Below are positions 1 through 6,951 of a stretch of 17,100 bases of DNA, in pieces; position 1 is the stretch's first letter, and each line of letters begins with the position of its first letter. The stretch covers positions 1 through 17,100 of the forward strand of contig URIK01000020.1 of NCBI GenBank assembly GCA_900547855.1, in the 5' to 3' direction. The notes under the pieces are model-generated. The model saw nothing but the letters and a program-made list of their open reading frames with translations, had not been told where the DNA came from and searched no databases. The translations under genes and the position numbers were made by a program. The DNA is from an uncultured Collinsella sp. (GTDB taxonomy: Bacteria; Actinomycetota; Coriobacteriia; Coriobacteriales; Coriobacteriaceae).

Positions 1-78
1 GACAGGTCACGTGATGCGGCCGAGATTCAGCGCCTGTTCTACAGCCAAGTCAACCACGACCGTATCCCGATGGCGTAA
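1..78 (+). CDS. C-terminal fragment of an unknown protein (5' end outside window)
   Basis: An open frame runs from the first base to a TAA at 76-78 and encodes 25 residues ending in NHDRIPMA. It has no start in the window, so it is read as the end of a gene that begins upstream. The tail is charged and looks like an ordinary helical protein end, but it is too short to name a family. It converges on the XRE-type regulator gene, whose stop lies 22 bases further on. That it is real rests only on the open frame reaching the window edge and on the tight convergent spacing. Confidence 0.4.
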   Translation, partial: DRSRDAAEIQRLFYSQVNHDRIPMA

Positions 79-100
79 TTCAGTTGTCGACGGGTATCCT

Positions 101-319
101 CTATTCGATGCCCTCGAGAAGCTCTGACACCGTCATGCCGAGTGCGGGCGCGATCTTAAATAGAACCTTGAGCGTGAAATTTGCCGTCCCATCTTCGATT
201 CGGTCGAGGTAGGGTCGGCTGATTCCTGTCGCCACACAAAAATCAACCTTGGAGATACCAAGGTCCCTGCGTGTCTCTTCGACCCGCCTGCCAAGAATCT
301 GTTTCGCACGTTCGTCCAT
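101..319 (-). CDS. XRE-family helix-turn-helix regulator, 72 aa
   Basis: A small DNA-binding protein made almost entirely of one Cro/C1-type HTH domain (residues about 8-68). Typical signs are the LGISKVDFC helix, the turn at ATGIS, the recognition helix RPYLDRIEDG and the closing GMTVSELL. There is no second domain, so it is probably a dimeric repressor. The ATG at 319 has no clear Shine-Dalgarno sequence. A perfect 24-bp palindrome (349-372) lies 30 bases upstream, between this gene and the divergent 396-785 gene. It is the obvious candidate operator, which suggests autoregulation together with control of the neighbour. Family assignment is firm; the target and physiological role are inferred. 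Confidence 0.85.
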   Translation of the reverse strand: MDERAKQILGRRVEETRRDLGISKVDFCVATGISRPYLDRIEDGTANFTLKVLFKIAPALGMTVSELLEGIE

Positions 320-348
320 GCAGCCGAGTTTGAAATGGAGCCGAACAT

Positions 349-372
349 AAACGTAAACTATAGTTTACGTTT
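349..372. promoter_or_regulatory. Perfect 24-bp palindrome, probable XRE operator
   Basis: The half-site AAACGTAAACTA (349-360) is followed directly by its exact reverse complement (361-372). The centre CTATAG contains a TATAGT that reads as a -10-like hexamer on both strands. The site lies between the start codons of two divergent genes (319 and 396), as expected for a shared operator of the XRE protein. The symmetry is seen directly; binding is inferred. Confidence 0.7.
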
Positions 373-395
373 TGCCGAATACACAGGAGTTTTCT

Positions 396-785
396 ATGTC
401 GGGTTCTTCGGTCCGCATGTACCGAGCCACGCTTCGCACAAACAGCGCGCCGCCCAAGCTCGTCGTCGTTGAAGCTGAATGCCTTTCGCCCGATGAGCGC
501 ACAGCATTTGCATTGCTATCAAGTCGCGTCGCCGCCGTTCTGGTCCCTTGCCCGGCGCAAGGTGAACTTGCCATTCAATGCCAAACGCACAGTTGCTCGC
601 TCAATCAGGCTGCCGTAATCGCAACCAGCCAACACGGTCTGCCCCTTCTCCTGGAAGCCGGTATCGCACTTGCCCTTCGCGGCGCCGGATACGAAAACGA
701 GGCCGCCGCCGACATGGTCTTTAAACCACGATCGAGCGGCGGCCTCGCAGCAGCCATTGAATATGCGTGCAGGCTCGTTGCCTAA
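396..785 (+). CDS. Unknown 129-aa protein, divergent from XRE regulator
   Basis: I do not recognise this protein. The start is ATG at 396, because AGGAG at 385-389 lies six bases upstream. A longer reading from TTG at 372 would begin inside the palindrome and is unlikely. The product is soluble-looking, with no signal peptide or clear membrane segment. It has a beta-like stretch (PKLVVVEAE), three cysteines around residues 52-69 (VPCPAQ, IQCQ, HSCSL) and a helical, alanine-rich C-terminal half (LLLEAGIALALRG; GGLAAAIEYACRLVA). Sharing a palindromic control region with a single-domain XRE protein resembles a regulator-target or toxin-antitoxin layout, but no toxin motif is visible. Coding is supported by the ribosome site and uninterrupted frame; function is unknown. 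Confidence 0.6.
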   Translation: MSGSSVRMYRATLRTNSAPPKLVVVEAECLSPDERTAFALLSSRVAAVLVPCPAQGELAIQCQTHSCSLNQAAVIATSQHGLPLLLEAGIALALRGAGYENEAAADMVFKPRSSGGLAAAIEYACRLVA

Positions 786-794
786 AAGGACAAG

Positions 795-1178
795 CTAGAA
801 ACCAAAGCCAAAGCCCGTTCCAGTAATCGCCGAGTACATAAAGTAAACGTTGATCACGTTGAGGAACACACCCGTGATGCAACCGTTGCGCAGGTAGCGC
901 TCGCACACGATGCGCGCCATGGCGGCGGAGTCATCATTATTTTTTGCCTGGCGTCCCGCCGTAAAGTACGTCGCCACGCTCAGCAGCAGATTGAGTACCG
1001 GCAGCGCCAACAGCTCGTAGCTCTTGCCCCAGCGCGTCACCTCGCCGGCGGCGTTAAACTTCGTTGCCACCTCGGGGCCAATGTTGGGGATAACACACGC
1101 TGCAACCACCAGCGGGATCACCGCAAGTACGAGCAGCGCAATACCCATGTACCCAGCTTTTTTGCCGTATTTAAACAT
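795..1178 (-). CDS. Small membrane protein with DUF1648/SdpI-like domain, 127 aa
   Basis: An integral membrane protein with about three hydrophobic segments (residues ~11-30, ~54-73 and ~101-119). The sequence between the first two, PNIGPEVATKFNAAGEVTRWGKS, matches the DUF1648 pattern (a proline-led start, then F-N-x-x-G-x-x-x-x-W-x-x-K) found at the N terminus of SdpI-type immunity/membrane proteins. The rest of SdpI is missing, so this is a short stand-alone version. It ends in an unusual GTGFGFGF tail. It begins 11 bases after the ychF stop codon, and its weak ribosome site (AAGGGCG) overlaps that stop, so translation is probably coupled to ychF. Its function is not known; a role in signal-peptide or bacteriocin immunity would be a guess. 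Confidence 0.7.
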   Translation of the reverse strand: MFKYGKKAGYMGIALLVLAVIPLVVAACVIPNIGPEVATKFNAAGEVTRWGKSYELLALPVLNLLLSVATYFTAGRQAKNNDDSAAMARIVCERYLRNGCITGVFLNVINVYFMYSAITGTGFGFGF

Positions 1179-1189
1179 ATGCGTCGCCC

Positions 1190-2266
1190 TTACACGTTAA
1201 AGCGGAAGTGCACGACGTCGCCATCGGCCATGACATAGTCCTTGCCCTCAATACGCAGCTTGCCGGCGGCCTTGGCGCCCTGCTCGCCGCCGAGCTCGAT
1301 GTAGTCGTCATAGCCAATGACCTCGGCCTTAATAAAGCCGCGCTCAAAGTCGGTGTGGATGACACCGGCGGCCTGCGGGGCGGTCGCGCCCTGACGAACC
1401 GTCCAGGCCTTGACCTCCATCTCGCCGGCCGTAAAGAACGACTGCAGGCCGAGCAGCTTATAGGCCGCCTGCGCGAGCACGTCCAGACCAGGCTGCTCCA
1501 GGCCCAGGCTCTCCAGGTAGTCGGCGGCGTCCTCGGGGTCGAGCTCGGAAAGCTCGGCTTCGATCTTGGCGCAGATGGGCAGCGGCTTGACACCATCGAT
1601 GGGCGCCAGGTCCTCGTTGAGCATGTCCTCGTCCACGTTGGCCACATACAGGATGGGCTTCATGGTGAGCAGGAACAGGCCCTTGGCGGCAGCACGCTCC
1701 TCGTCGGTCATCTCCATGGATGCGGCGCGCTTGCCCTCGTTGAGCCAGGCAAGCAGACGCTTGGCGACCTCGAACTTGGGCATGAGCTCCTTGTCGCGCT
1801 TGGCCTCCTTCTCGAGCTTGGGCAGCTGTTTTTCGAGCGTGCCCATGTCGGCCAGGATGAGCTCGGTCATGATGGTATCGGCGTCACCGGCGGGGTCGAC
1901 GAACTCGCCCGTGCGGCCCACCTCACGCATGACGTTAGGATCCTTAAAGTAGCGCACGACCTCGCAGATGGCATCGGTCTCGCGGATGTTGGCCAGGAAC
2001 TGGTTGCCCAGGCCCTCGCCCTCGTTGGCGCCCTTCACCAGGCCTGCGATGTCGACGAACTCGACCGTCGCCGGCACAATGCGGCCCGGGTTGACAATGT
2101 CGGCGAGCTTTTGCAGGCGGCTATCGGGCACGTCAACGATACCCACGTTGGGGTCGATCGTGGCAAACGGGTAGTTGGCGGCAAGGCCGGTCTTTTTGGT
2201 AAGCGCGGTGAACAGCGTCGACTTGCCCACGTTGGGCAGGCCCACGATACCGATGGAAAGGGACAC
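1190..2266 (-). CDS. ychF: YchF/OLA1-family ribosome-binding ATPase
   Basis: A cytoplasmic P-loop NTPase of the Obg-related YchF family, which binds ribosomes and prefers ATP. The P-loop GLPNVGKS is at residues 9-16, a DIAGLV G3 motif follows, and the G4 position reads NVDE (in ILYVANVDED) instead of NKxD, the hallmark of YchF's relaxed nucleotide specificity. A coiled-coil insertion rich in Glu/Lys follows (KQLPKLEKEAKRDKEL), and the TGS-type domain closes the protein. The chosen start is GTG at 2266, with AAAAGGAG five bases upstream and a normal N terminus (SLSIGIVGLPNVGKS); this gives 358 aa, close to the usual ~363. An in-frame ATG at 2302 would add 12 atypical residues and overlaps the likely -10 box. 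Confidence 0.95.
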   Translation of the reverse strand: MSLSIGIVGLPNVGKSTLFTALTKKTGLAANYPFATIDPNVGIVDVPDSRLQKLADIVNPGRIVPATVEFVDIAGLVKGANEGEGLGNQFLANIRETDAICEVVRYFKDPNVMREVGRTGEFVDPAGDADTIMTELILADMGTLEKQLPKLEKEAKRDKELMPKFEVAKRLLAWLNEGKRAASMEMTDEERAAAKGLFLLTMKPILYVANVDEDMLNEDLAPIDGVKPLPICAKIEAELSELDPEDAADYLESLGLEQPGLDVLAQAAYKLLGLQSFFTAGEMEVKAWTVRQGATAPQAAGVIHTDFERGFIKAEVIGYDDYIELGGEQGAKAAGKLRIEGKDYVMADGDVVHFRFNV

Positions 2267-2303
2267 GACAGCTCCTTTTGGTACAGGTACTTCAAACTTC
2301 ATA

Positions 2304-2353
2304 AGTATAGCGCCGCCGCAGCATCCGGGCGAATCCGGACACCACGGCGGCGC
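2304..2353 (-). promoter_or_regulatory. Possible ychF promoter -10 box and GC-rich hairpin
   Basis: On the minus strand a 9-bp GC-only inverted repeat (2310-2318 with 2345-2353) surrounds an inner 5-bp TCCGG/CCGGA stem. It is followed directly by TATACT (2309-2304), a good -10 hexamer about 38 bases before the ychF GTG. No convincing -35 box was seen. The hairpin also lies after the GH4 stop, so it could slow or end transcription from that gene, but it has no T-run. Confidence 0.35.
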
Positions 2354-2393
2354 AAATGAAGCAGAGATGCGTGAGGGTTCGAGACAGCAGTCC

Positions 2394-3737
2394 TTACTTA
2401 AGCTCGGGCCAGAAATCCTTGTTGGCCTCGATGAGCTCGTCCAGGATCTGCTTGGCAACGCTTGCCGAAGGAATGGTCTTGGAGAGCGTGAGCGCCTGCC
2501 AGAGCTTCTGATAGCTGCCCTCGACCCAAGCCTGGACAACGAGCTTCTCGACGGAAACCTGCTGCTCCATCAGGCCCTTCTGGAACTGCGGAATCGGGCC
2601 CTGGCAGATCTTCTCAAAGCCGTTGGAACCGACGATGCAAGGCACCTCGACCATGGCCGTCGGGTCGAAGTTGGGCACAGCGCCATCGTTGGGGACGATC
2701 AGCAGGAAGCGCTCGAGCGTGTTCTCGGCCAGTGCGCAGGCAAGGTCGACGATGTAGTTGGCATGTACATCTGGCTCAAAGCCGCCGTCCTTGGCAGTAC
2801 CCTTGGCGATGATGTCGCGGCAAGCGCCAAAGACCTTTTTCTCGCGGCCGTCCATAACCTCATTGGCGCGAGTGTAGTTGGGGTCAGACGTCTCGACGAC
2901 ATAGTCCGGGTACAGGTAATACTTGAGGTAGGTATTGGGAATCGTCTCGGGATCGACAGCATAGACATCCTTGGCCTTGCCGAAGGTGTGAATCCAGCTC
3001 TCCTCGACATGCTGCTCCTTACCGGCCTCGTGCTCGATGCCGTCCAGGTAGCCATTCTTAGCCATGTGCTCCTTAATCTGCGGCATGAGGTCGTTGCCGT
3101 CCTTGTCGTAGATTTTGCTCCACCAACCAAAGTGGTTGAGGCCGTAGTAGCTATACTGCAGCTCGCGACGATCCTTGATGCCGCACATACGGCTCATCTT
3201 ATCCATAAGGTCGATAGGCATGTCGCAGATGTTGATGATGCGGCTGTTGGGGCGCAGCACGCGGCAGGCCTCGGCGACGATGGCCGCGGGGTTGGAGTAG
3301 TTGAGCATCCAGGCGTTGGGGCTGTACTTCTCCATGTAGTCGAGGATCTCGATGACACCACCGATGGAGCGCATGCCGTAGGCGATACCGCCGGCACCGC
3401 AGGTCTCTTGGCCAACGCAGCCGTACTTGAGAGGAATCTTCTCGTCGAGCTCACGCATGGCGTACAGGCCGACGCGGATGTGAGCAAGCACGAAGTCGGT
3501 CCCGGTGAATGCGGTCTCGGGGTCGGTGGTGTAGCTAAACTCAACCTCGGGGGCGTTCTCGTGGAAATAGATCTCGCAGGCCTTTGCCACGATTTCCTGG
3601 CGCTCGGCGTTGTTGTCGTAGAAGGTCACCTTGTTGACCGGGAAGCGGTCACGCTCCTCAAGCAGCATCAGAGCGATGCCCGGGGTGAAGGTAGAGCCAC
3701 CGCCGGCAATGGTCACGGCATAGTTTTTCTTGGACAT
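2394..3737 (-). CDS. 6-phospho-alpha-glucosidase, glycoside hydrolase family 4
   Basis: A cytoplasmic NAD- and divalent-metal-dependent hydrolase of the GlvA/MalH/AglB type. It cleaves 6'-phosphorylated alpha-glucosides delivered by a PTS to glucose 6-phosphate plus the aglycone. The 447-aa length fits the family. Visible features are the N-terminal dinucleotide-binding start (VTIAGGGSTFTPG, residues 8-20), NYSNPAA (146-152), and NICDMPI with Cys171 and Asp172 and NHFGWW with His202. From memory of GlvA, Cys171/His202 are the metal ligands and Asp172 an acid catalyst. The NTYLKYYLYPDY block (~268-279) should hold the catalytic tyrosine. GAGGIAYGMRSI is typical of the alpha-specific branch. 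GAGGAGG precedes the ATG. The gene follows the PTS EIICB gene in the same direction, which supports the substrate class. The exact sugar cannot be read from sequence. Confidence 0.93.
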   Translation of the reverse strand: MSKKNYAVTIAGGGSTFTPGIALMLLEERDRFPVNKVTFYDNNAERQEIVAKACEIYFHENAPEVEFSYTTDPETAFTGTDFVLAHIRVGLYAMRELDEKIPLKYGCVGQETCGAGGIAYGMRSIGGVIEILDYMEKYSPNAWMLNYSNPAAIVAEACRVLRPNSRIINICDMPIDLMDKMSRMCGIKDRRELQYSYYGLNHFGWWSKIYDKDGNDLMPQIKEHMAKNGYLDGIEHEAGKEQHVEESWIHTFGKAKDVYAVDPETIPNTYLKYYLYPDYVVETSDPNYTRANEVMDGREKKVFGACRDIIAKGTAKDGGFEPDVHANYIVDLACALAENTLERFLLIVPNDGAVPNFDPTAMVEVPCIVGSNGFEKICQGPIPQFQKGLMEQQVSVEKLVVQAWVEGSYQKLWQALTLSKTIPSASVAKQILDELIEANKDFWPELK

Positions 3738-3838
3738 GATGTCCTCCTCATTCTGGCCGCTTGCTCAATCCATCCCCGTACGCGGCCTGCACGGTTTGGA
3801 ATTGTTACCTAGAAGTGGAGTTTTTTATCTCTAGAATC

Positions 3839-3870
3839 GGCCTTGCGGTGCATACCGGCTCTGCAAGGCC
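3839..3870 (-). other. Intercistronic hairpin between PTS and GH4 genes
   Basis: The 8-bp arms GGCCTTGC (3839-3846) and GCAAGGCC (3863-3870) enclose a 16-base loop that contains a small inner GGT/ACC stem. It lies 22 bases after the PTS stop. On the minus strand it is followed, after about ten bases, by an A-run rather than a T-run, so it is not a normal intrinsic terminator. A role in mRNA processing or stability within the operon is possible. Confidence 0.4.
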
Positions 3871-3892
3871 AATTGTTTCGATGGACGATGGT

Positions 3893-5503
3893 TTACAGAA
3901 GACTCTCGAACTTCAGAAGACTCTCGAACTTCTCGCGAACCTGCGGGACGCTAAGGCCGACGATGACCTGGATTGACTGACCTTGGACCACCAAGCCATG
4001 CGTACCGATCGCCTTGAAGGAAGCCTCGGGTGCAACGACGCTCTTGTCCTTGACGTTAACGCGCAGACGGGTAGCGCAGTTAGTTACATCGATGATGTTA
4101 TCCGTGCCACCGAGCAGATCGAGGATGTTCTCGGCAAGCACCAAGCGCTCATCATCTTTACTCTGGGCGACCGATTTGCCAGCAGCAGCACCGCTCTGCT
4201 TTTGCTTGTAGTCGGCCTTGGACTTGAGCTCGACCTCAACATCGTCATCCTCGCGACCGGGGGTCTTAAAGTCGAACTTGACGATCAGGAAACGGAAGAC
4301 CACAACCCAAAGAGCGGTAAAGCACAGACCGACAAGGATGGAGATGGCGTACTGCAGACCGTGTGCGGCCCAAAGGGGCAGCCAGTCCCACGAGAGCATC
4401 GAGATGATGCCGCCGTCGAAGATACCCACGACGCCAAGGAGGTTTTGAGCCATGCAGCCAAGCGCTCCGAGCACGCAGTGGACGACGAACAGGCCGGGCG
4501 CGATGAACAGGAAGGTGAAGTCAAGCGGCTCGGTGATACCGCAAAGCATAGCGGTAAGGGTGACCGGGATCAGCAGAGCCTTGACGCGCTGCTTGCGCTC
4601 GGGTTTGGCGGTCATATAAAACGCAATGGCGACGCCAAGCGAGCCGAAGACCTTAGTCCAACCAGGGCAGGTATAGGCAGCCCAGGGTGCGGCATCCTTA
4701 AGAGCAATGCTCGGATCGGCAGCCAGTTGGGGCAGGATGTTGGCCCAAGCAGCAAAGATGCCGCCGTTGACCGCCGCGTTGTCGTAATAGAACGGCGTAT
4801 AGATAAAGTGGTGCAGGCCTGTAGGGATCAGCACGCGCTCGAAGAAAGCAAAGACACCCACGCCAAACGTACCGGCGGAAAGGATGAATCCCTGGAAGGC
4901 GGAGATAGCAGCCTGGACATGCGGCCACACCAGGCAGGCGATAAGAGCGACCGGAACCATAACGAAGAAACCGATCATATAGATGAACACGGAGCCCGAG
5001 AACACGCCCAGCCACTCAGGAAGTTCGGTGTCGAAGAACTTGTTATGCAGCATCGTGGCGATACCAGAGATAATGAGCGCGCCCATGATGCCCATATCAA
5101 GCGTTTTGATGCTTGCGATAGTGGCAAGACCAGTACCGCTGCCCGCCTCGACAGAGTAGTCGACCCCAAAGACAGGGCCCCACTGCCCCAAGATTGTGCT
5201 AACAAAGTAGTTGAAGGTAAGGTAGATGGCCAAAGCCTCCATGCAGCAGCGAGCGTTCTGCTTGTTCGCGAGCGAGATTGGCAACGCTACGCAAAACAGC
5301 AACGGCATCTGGTTAAAGAGCGTCCAACCACCCTGGAGCAGCACATTCCAGCAATCAAACCAAAGATGGCCCGCAGTGGCCATCTCGCCAAAGATCGCCT
5401 CGGTGGTAAACAACGTACCCAGGCCGACGACGATTCCGGAAAATGCGAAAAGAATTGCAGGCGTGTACATTGCACCGCCGAAACGTTGTATCTTTTGCAT
5501 CAT
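3893..5503 (-). CDS. PTS alpha-glucoside transporter subunit EIICB
   Basis: A membrane permease with fused phosphotransfer domain, of the glucose-glucoside PTS family (MalX/GlvC/AglA type), which imports and phosphorylates an alpha-glucoside. The EIIC part (about residues 1-420) starts with the characteristic MQKIQRFGGAMYTPAILF, has about ten hydrophobic segments, a PTGLHHFIYTPFYY loop and the GITEPLDFTFLFIAP motif. A charged linker (~430-455) leads to EIIB, whose phosphorylated cysteine is in NCATRLR (about Cys476). No EIIA domain is present, so an EIIA must act in trans. The chosen start is ATG at 5503, with a purine-rich GAGAGGGGG about ten bases upstream. A GTG at 5554 would add a 17-residue basic tail unlike the family. 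The last 12 residues are a doubled KFESLL caused by an 18-bp tandem repeat. It pairs with the downstream GH4 gene. Confidence 0.93.
   Translation of the reverse strand: MMQKIQRFGGAMYTPAILFAFSGIVVGLGTLFTTEAIFGEMATAGHLWFDCWNVLLQGGWTLFNQMPLLFCVALPISLANKQNARCCMEALAIYLTFNYFVSTILGQWGPVFGVDYSVEAGSGTGLATIASIKTLDMGIMGALIISGIATMLHNKFFDTELPEWLGVFSGSVFIYMIGFFVMVPVALIACLVWPHVQAAISAFQGFILSAGTFGVGVFAFFERVLIPTGLHHFIYTPFYYDNAAVNGGIFAAWANILPQLAADPSIALKDAAPWAAYTCPGWTKVFGSLGVAIAFYMTAKPERKQRVKALLIPVTLTAMLCGITEPLDFTFLFIAPGLFVVHCVLGALGCMAQNLLGVVGIFDGGIISMLSWDWLPLWAAHGLQYAISILVGLCFTALWVVVFRFLIVKFDFKTPGREDDDVEVELKSKADYKQKQSGAAAGKSVAQSKDDERLVLAENILDLLGGTDNIIDVTNCATRLRVNVKDKSVVAPEASFKAIGTHGLVVQGQSIQVIVGLSVPQVREKFESLLKFESLL
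3896..3931. repeat. 18-bp perfect tandem duplication at the 3' end of the PTS gene
   Basis: CAGAAGACTCTCGAACTT occurs at 3896-3913 and again, identical and adjacent, at 3914-3931. It is in frame and adds a second KFESLL to the EIIB C terminus, directly before the stop codon at 3893-3895. Confidence 0.95.
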
Positions 5504-5648
5504 GACGGGGAATCCCCCTCTCTTCATTCGGAGCGACTGCGGTTTTGGCTTCACTCGAGACCGCAGACGCGCCGTTTGCGTGTACCTCGTGCAATAGGAC
5601 GGGTGGGCCCGCTTCCCTGACTTCTTGCGCTTCTATTTTTATCATATC

Positions 5649-5664
5649 ACTTATCTAGACAAGT
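5649..5664. promoter_or_regulatory. Candidate GntR operator upstream of the PTS-GH4 operon
   Basis: A 16-bp near-palindrome, ACTTATCTAGACAAGT, with a single mismatched pair around a TCTAGA centre. The same TTGTCTAGAT core appears inverted at 5782-5791, on the other side of this divergent intergenic region. The site lies about 145 bases before the PTS start in an AT-rich stretch containing TATGAT on the minus strand, so it probably overlaps the PTS promoter. It is assigned to the nearby GntR regulator by proximity and repetition only. Confidence 0.55.
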
Positions 5665-5779
5665 TAGCATAAATACAACGGTCGGTAAACAGTTGATTAT
5701 TGGCCGTAAACGGTATATGTCCAGTATTTCGCCTGTTAAATCTGACATAGTTGATGGCTGCATTTCAATTTTCTTTTCT

Positions 5780-5817
5780 ACTTGTCTAGATGTGCTTGTC
5801 TATATCTATAGACATGC
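5780..5817. promoter_or_regulatory. Paired GntR-type operators overlapping the dehydrogenase promoter
   Basis: Two copies of TTGTCTA lie here. The first (5780-5791) reads ACTTGTCTAGAT. The second (5794-5817) is a long inverted repeat with 11-bp arms, one mismatch and a 2-base spacer; its core is TGTCTATA-TC-TATAGACA. Symmetric sites with a GTCTATA/TATAGAC core resemble those bound by HutC-subfamily GntR proteins such as TreR. The second site spans the -35 box and most of the -35/-10 spacer of the promoter at 5796-5824, an arrangement suited to repression. Binding is inferred. Confidence 0.6.
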
Positions 5818-5824
5818 CTATACT
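5796..5824 (+). promoter_or_regulatory. Probable promoter of the dehydrogenase-GntR operon
   Basis: TTGTCT (5796-5801) as -35 and TATACT (5819-5824, five of six consensus bases) as -10 are separated by the ideal 17 bases. This places the transcription start near 5831, about 30 bases before the ATG at 5861. The long palindromic operator covers the -35 box and the spacer. Confidence 0.55.
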
Positions 5825-5860
5825 TCATTACAACATTCACCGCCACGTTAAGGAGTCACC

Positions 5861-6886
5861 ATGAAAAGCGCGGTCTTCTATGGAAAGCACGACCTCAGAG
5901 TCGAGGAATCGGCAAAGCCGGCCGTGGGCAGGCGCGACGTTCTGATCAACGTCAAAGCTTGCGGCGTCTGCGGTACCGACGTTCATATCTATGAAGGCGA
6001 CAAGGGTGCAGCCGACGTTACCCCGCCCACGATCCTTGGTCATGAGTTTGCGGGCGTTGTCGAGGCCGTGGGCAGCGATGTCACCGGCTTTAAACCGGGC
6101 GATCGCGTGTGCATCGACCCAAACCATCCCTGCGGCTGCTGCGAACCCTGCCGCGACGGAATCAACCACTACTGCGAGCATATGACCGGTTACGGCACCA
6201 CTGTTAACGGCGGCTTTGCCGAGTACTGCTCCGTCGATATGCAGCAAGTCTACAAGTTGGGCGATCACACCAGCTTTGAGCAGGGTGCTATGACCGAGCC
6301 CGTCGCCTGCTGCCTGCACGGCATCGATATGTGCAACATCAAGCCCGGCAGCACAGTTGTCGTTATCGGCGGTGGCATGATCGGTCTGCTCATGATGCAG
6401 CTTGCTAAAAACGCCGGCGCCACCAAGGTTGTCTTGCTCGAGCCCGTCGAAGGCAAGCGCGAGGTTGCGCTCAAACTCGGCGCCGACCTGGCAATTGATT
6501 CCATCCACGAGGACGTCCCGGCCCGCCTGAAGCAGGAGGGCGTCGGCAACGTCGATGTCGTTATCGAGTGTGTTGGCAAGCCCGTCACCATCGAGCAGGC
6601 CATCCAGATCGCCGGCCACAAGGCTACGGTCATGATGTTCGGCCTCACCAAGCCCGATGAGACGATCACCGTCAAGCCCTTCGAGGTCTTCCAGAAGGAG
6701 CTTGTGCTTACCTCGTCCTACATCAACCCTTATACGCAGCGTCGCGCGCTCGAGCTCATCGACTCTGGCAGGCTCGACGTATCCTCGATGGTCGCCAAGG
6801 TGGCTTCCCTCGACGAACTCGGCGCCATCCTGTCAGACCCAGCTCTGCGTGCCATGGGTAAATATATAATCGACCCCAGCAAGTAA
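5861..6886 (+). CDS. Zinc-dependent medium-chain dehydrogenase, sorbitol/threonine dehydrogenase-like
   Basis: A cytoplasmic NAD(P)-dependent oxidoreductase of the zinc MDR superfamily, probably acting on a polyol or other secondary alcohol. The catalytic zinc ligands are visible as Cys37 (CGVCGTD), His61-Glu62 (GHE) and Glu146 (TEPVAC). The structural zinc is held by Cys91, Cys94, Cys97 and Cys105. The nucleotide fold begins with GGGMIG (170-175), and an acidic Glu194 at the end of the next strand suggests NAD over NADP. The length of 341 aa is usual. AAGGAG lies five bases before the ATG. It is first in an operon with the GntR gene and is divergent from the alpha-glucoside PTS-GH4 pair, with shared operators. 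It may therefore process the aglycone, for example sorbitol from maltitol. The enzyme class is firm; the substrate is not resolved. Confidence 0.85.
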   Translation: MKSAVFYGKHDLRVEESAKPAVGRRDVLINVKACGVCGTDVHIYEGDKGAADVTPPTILGHEFAGVVEAVGSDVTGFKPGDRVCIDPNHPCGCCEPCRDGINHYCEHMTGYGTTVNGGFAEYCSVDMQQVYKLGDHTSFEQGAMTEPVACCLHGIDMCNIKPGSTVVVIGGGMIGLLMMQLAKNAGATKVVLLEPVEGKREVALKLGADLAIDSIHEDVPARLKQEGVGNVDVVIECVGKPVTIEQAIQIAGHKATVMMFGLTKPDETITVKPFEVFQKELVLTSSYINPYTQRRALELIDSGRLDVSSMVAKVASLDELGAILSDPALRAMGKYIIDPSK

Positions 6887-6899
6887 ATCGATCGACACC

Positions 6900-6931
6900 T
6901 GCGCGAGCGGTCCTCATCCACCGCTCGCGCA
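6900..6931 (+). other. Strong hairpin between dehydrogenase and GntR genes
   Basis: A perfect 11-bp stem (TGCGCGAGCGG with CCGCTCGCGCA) encloses a 10-base loop. It sits 13 bases after the dehydrogenase stop and ends 20 bases before the GntR GTG. There is no T-run after it, so it is unlikely to be a full terminator. It may protect the upstream mRNA or lower regulator expression relative to the enzyme. Confidence 0.55.
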
Positions 6932-6951
6932 CTCAGCTCTAGGAGACCGTC

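Noticed and set aside
2267..2302. Upstream ATG start for ychF at 2302
   Set aside because: It overlaps the probable TATACT -10 box and adds residues absent from YchF, while the GTG at 2266 has AAAAGGAG at ideal spacing.
1208..2359. Long plus-strand open frame of 383 codons opposite ychF
   Set aside because: It is the antisense shadow of a strongly conserved GTPase gene, with composition rich in Gly/Leu/His/Val and no domain.
2175..3812. Plus-strand open frame of 545 codons opposite the GH4 gene
   Set aside because: Antisense shadow produced by GC-rich codon bias; the minus frame has full GH4 motifs and a ribosome site.
3839..3870. Intrinsic terminator after the PTS gene
   Set aside because: The 8-bp stem is real, but on the minus strand an A-run, not a T-run, follows, so termination there is not supported.
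5504..5554. N-terminal extension of the PTS protein to GTG at 5554
   Set aside because: The added basic residues are unlike EIIC N termini, and no ribosome site precedes that GTG.
3983..5620. Plus-strand open frame of 545 codons opposite the PTS gene
   Set aside because: Antisense shadow; it is strongly charged without domains, and the minus strand encodes a complete EIICB.
5837..6619. Minus-strand open frame of 260 codons opposite the zinc dehydrogenase
   Set aside because: Antisense shadow of a gene with all zinc ligands present in the correct frame.
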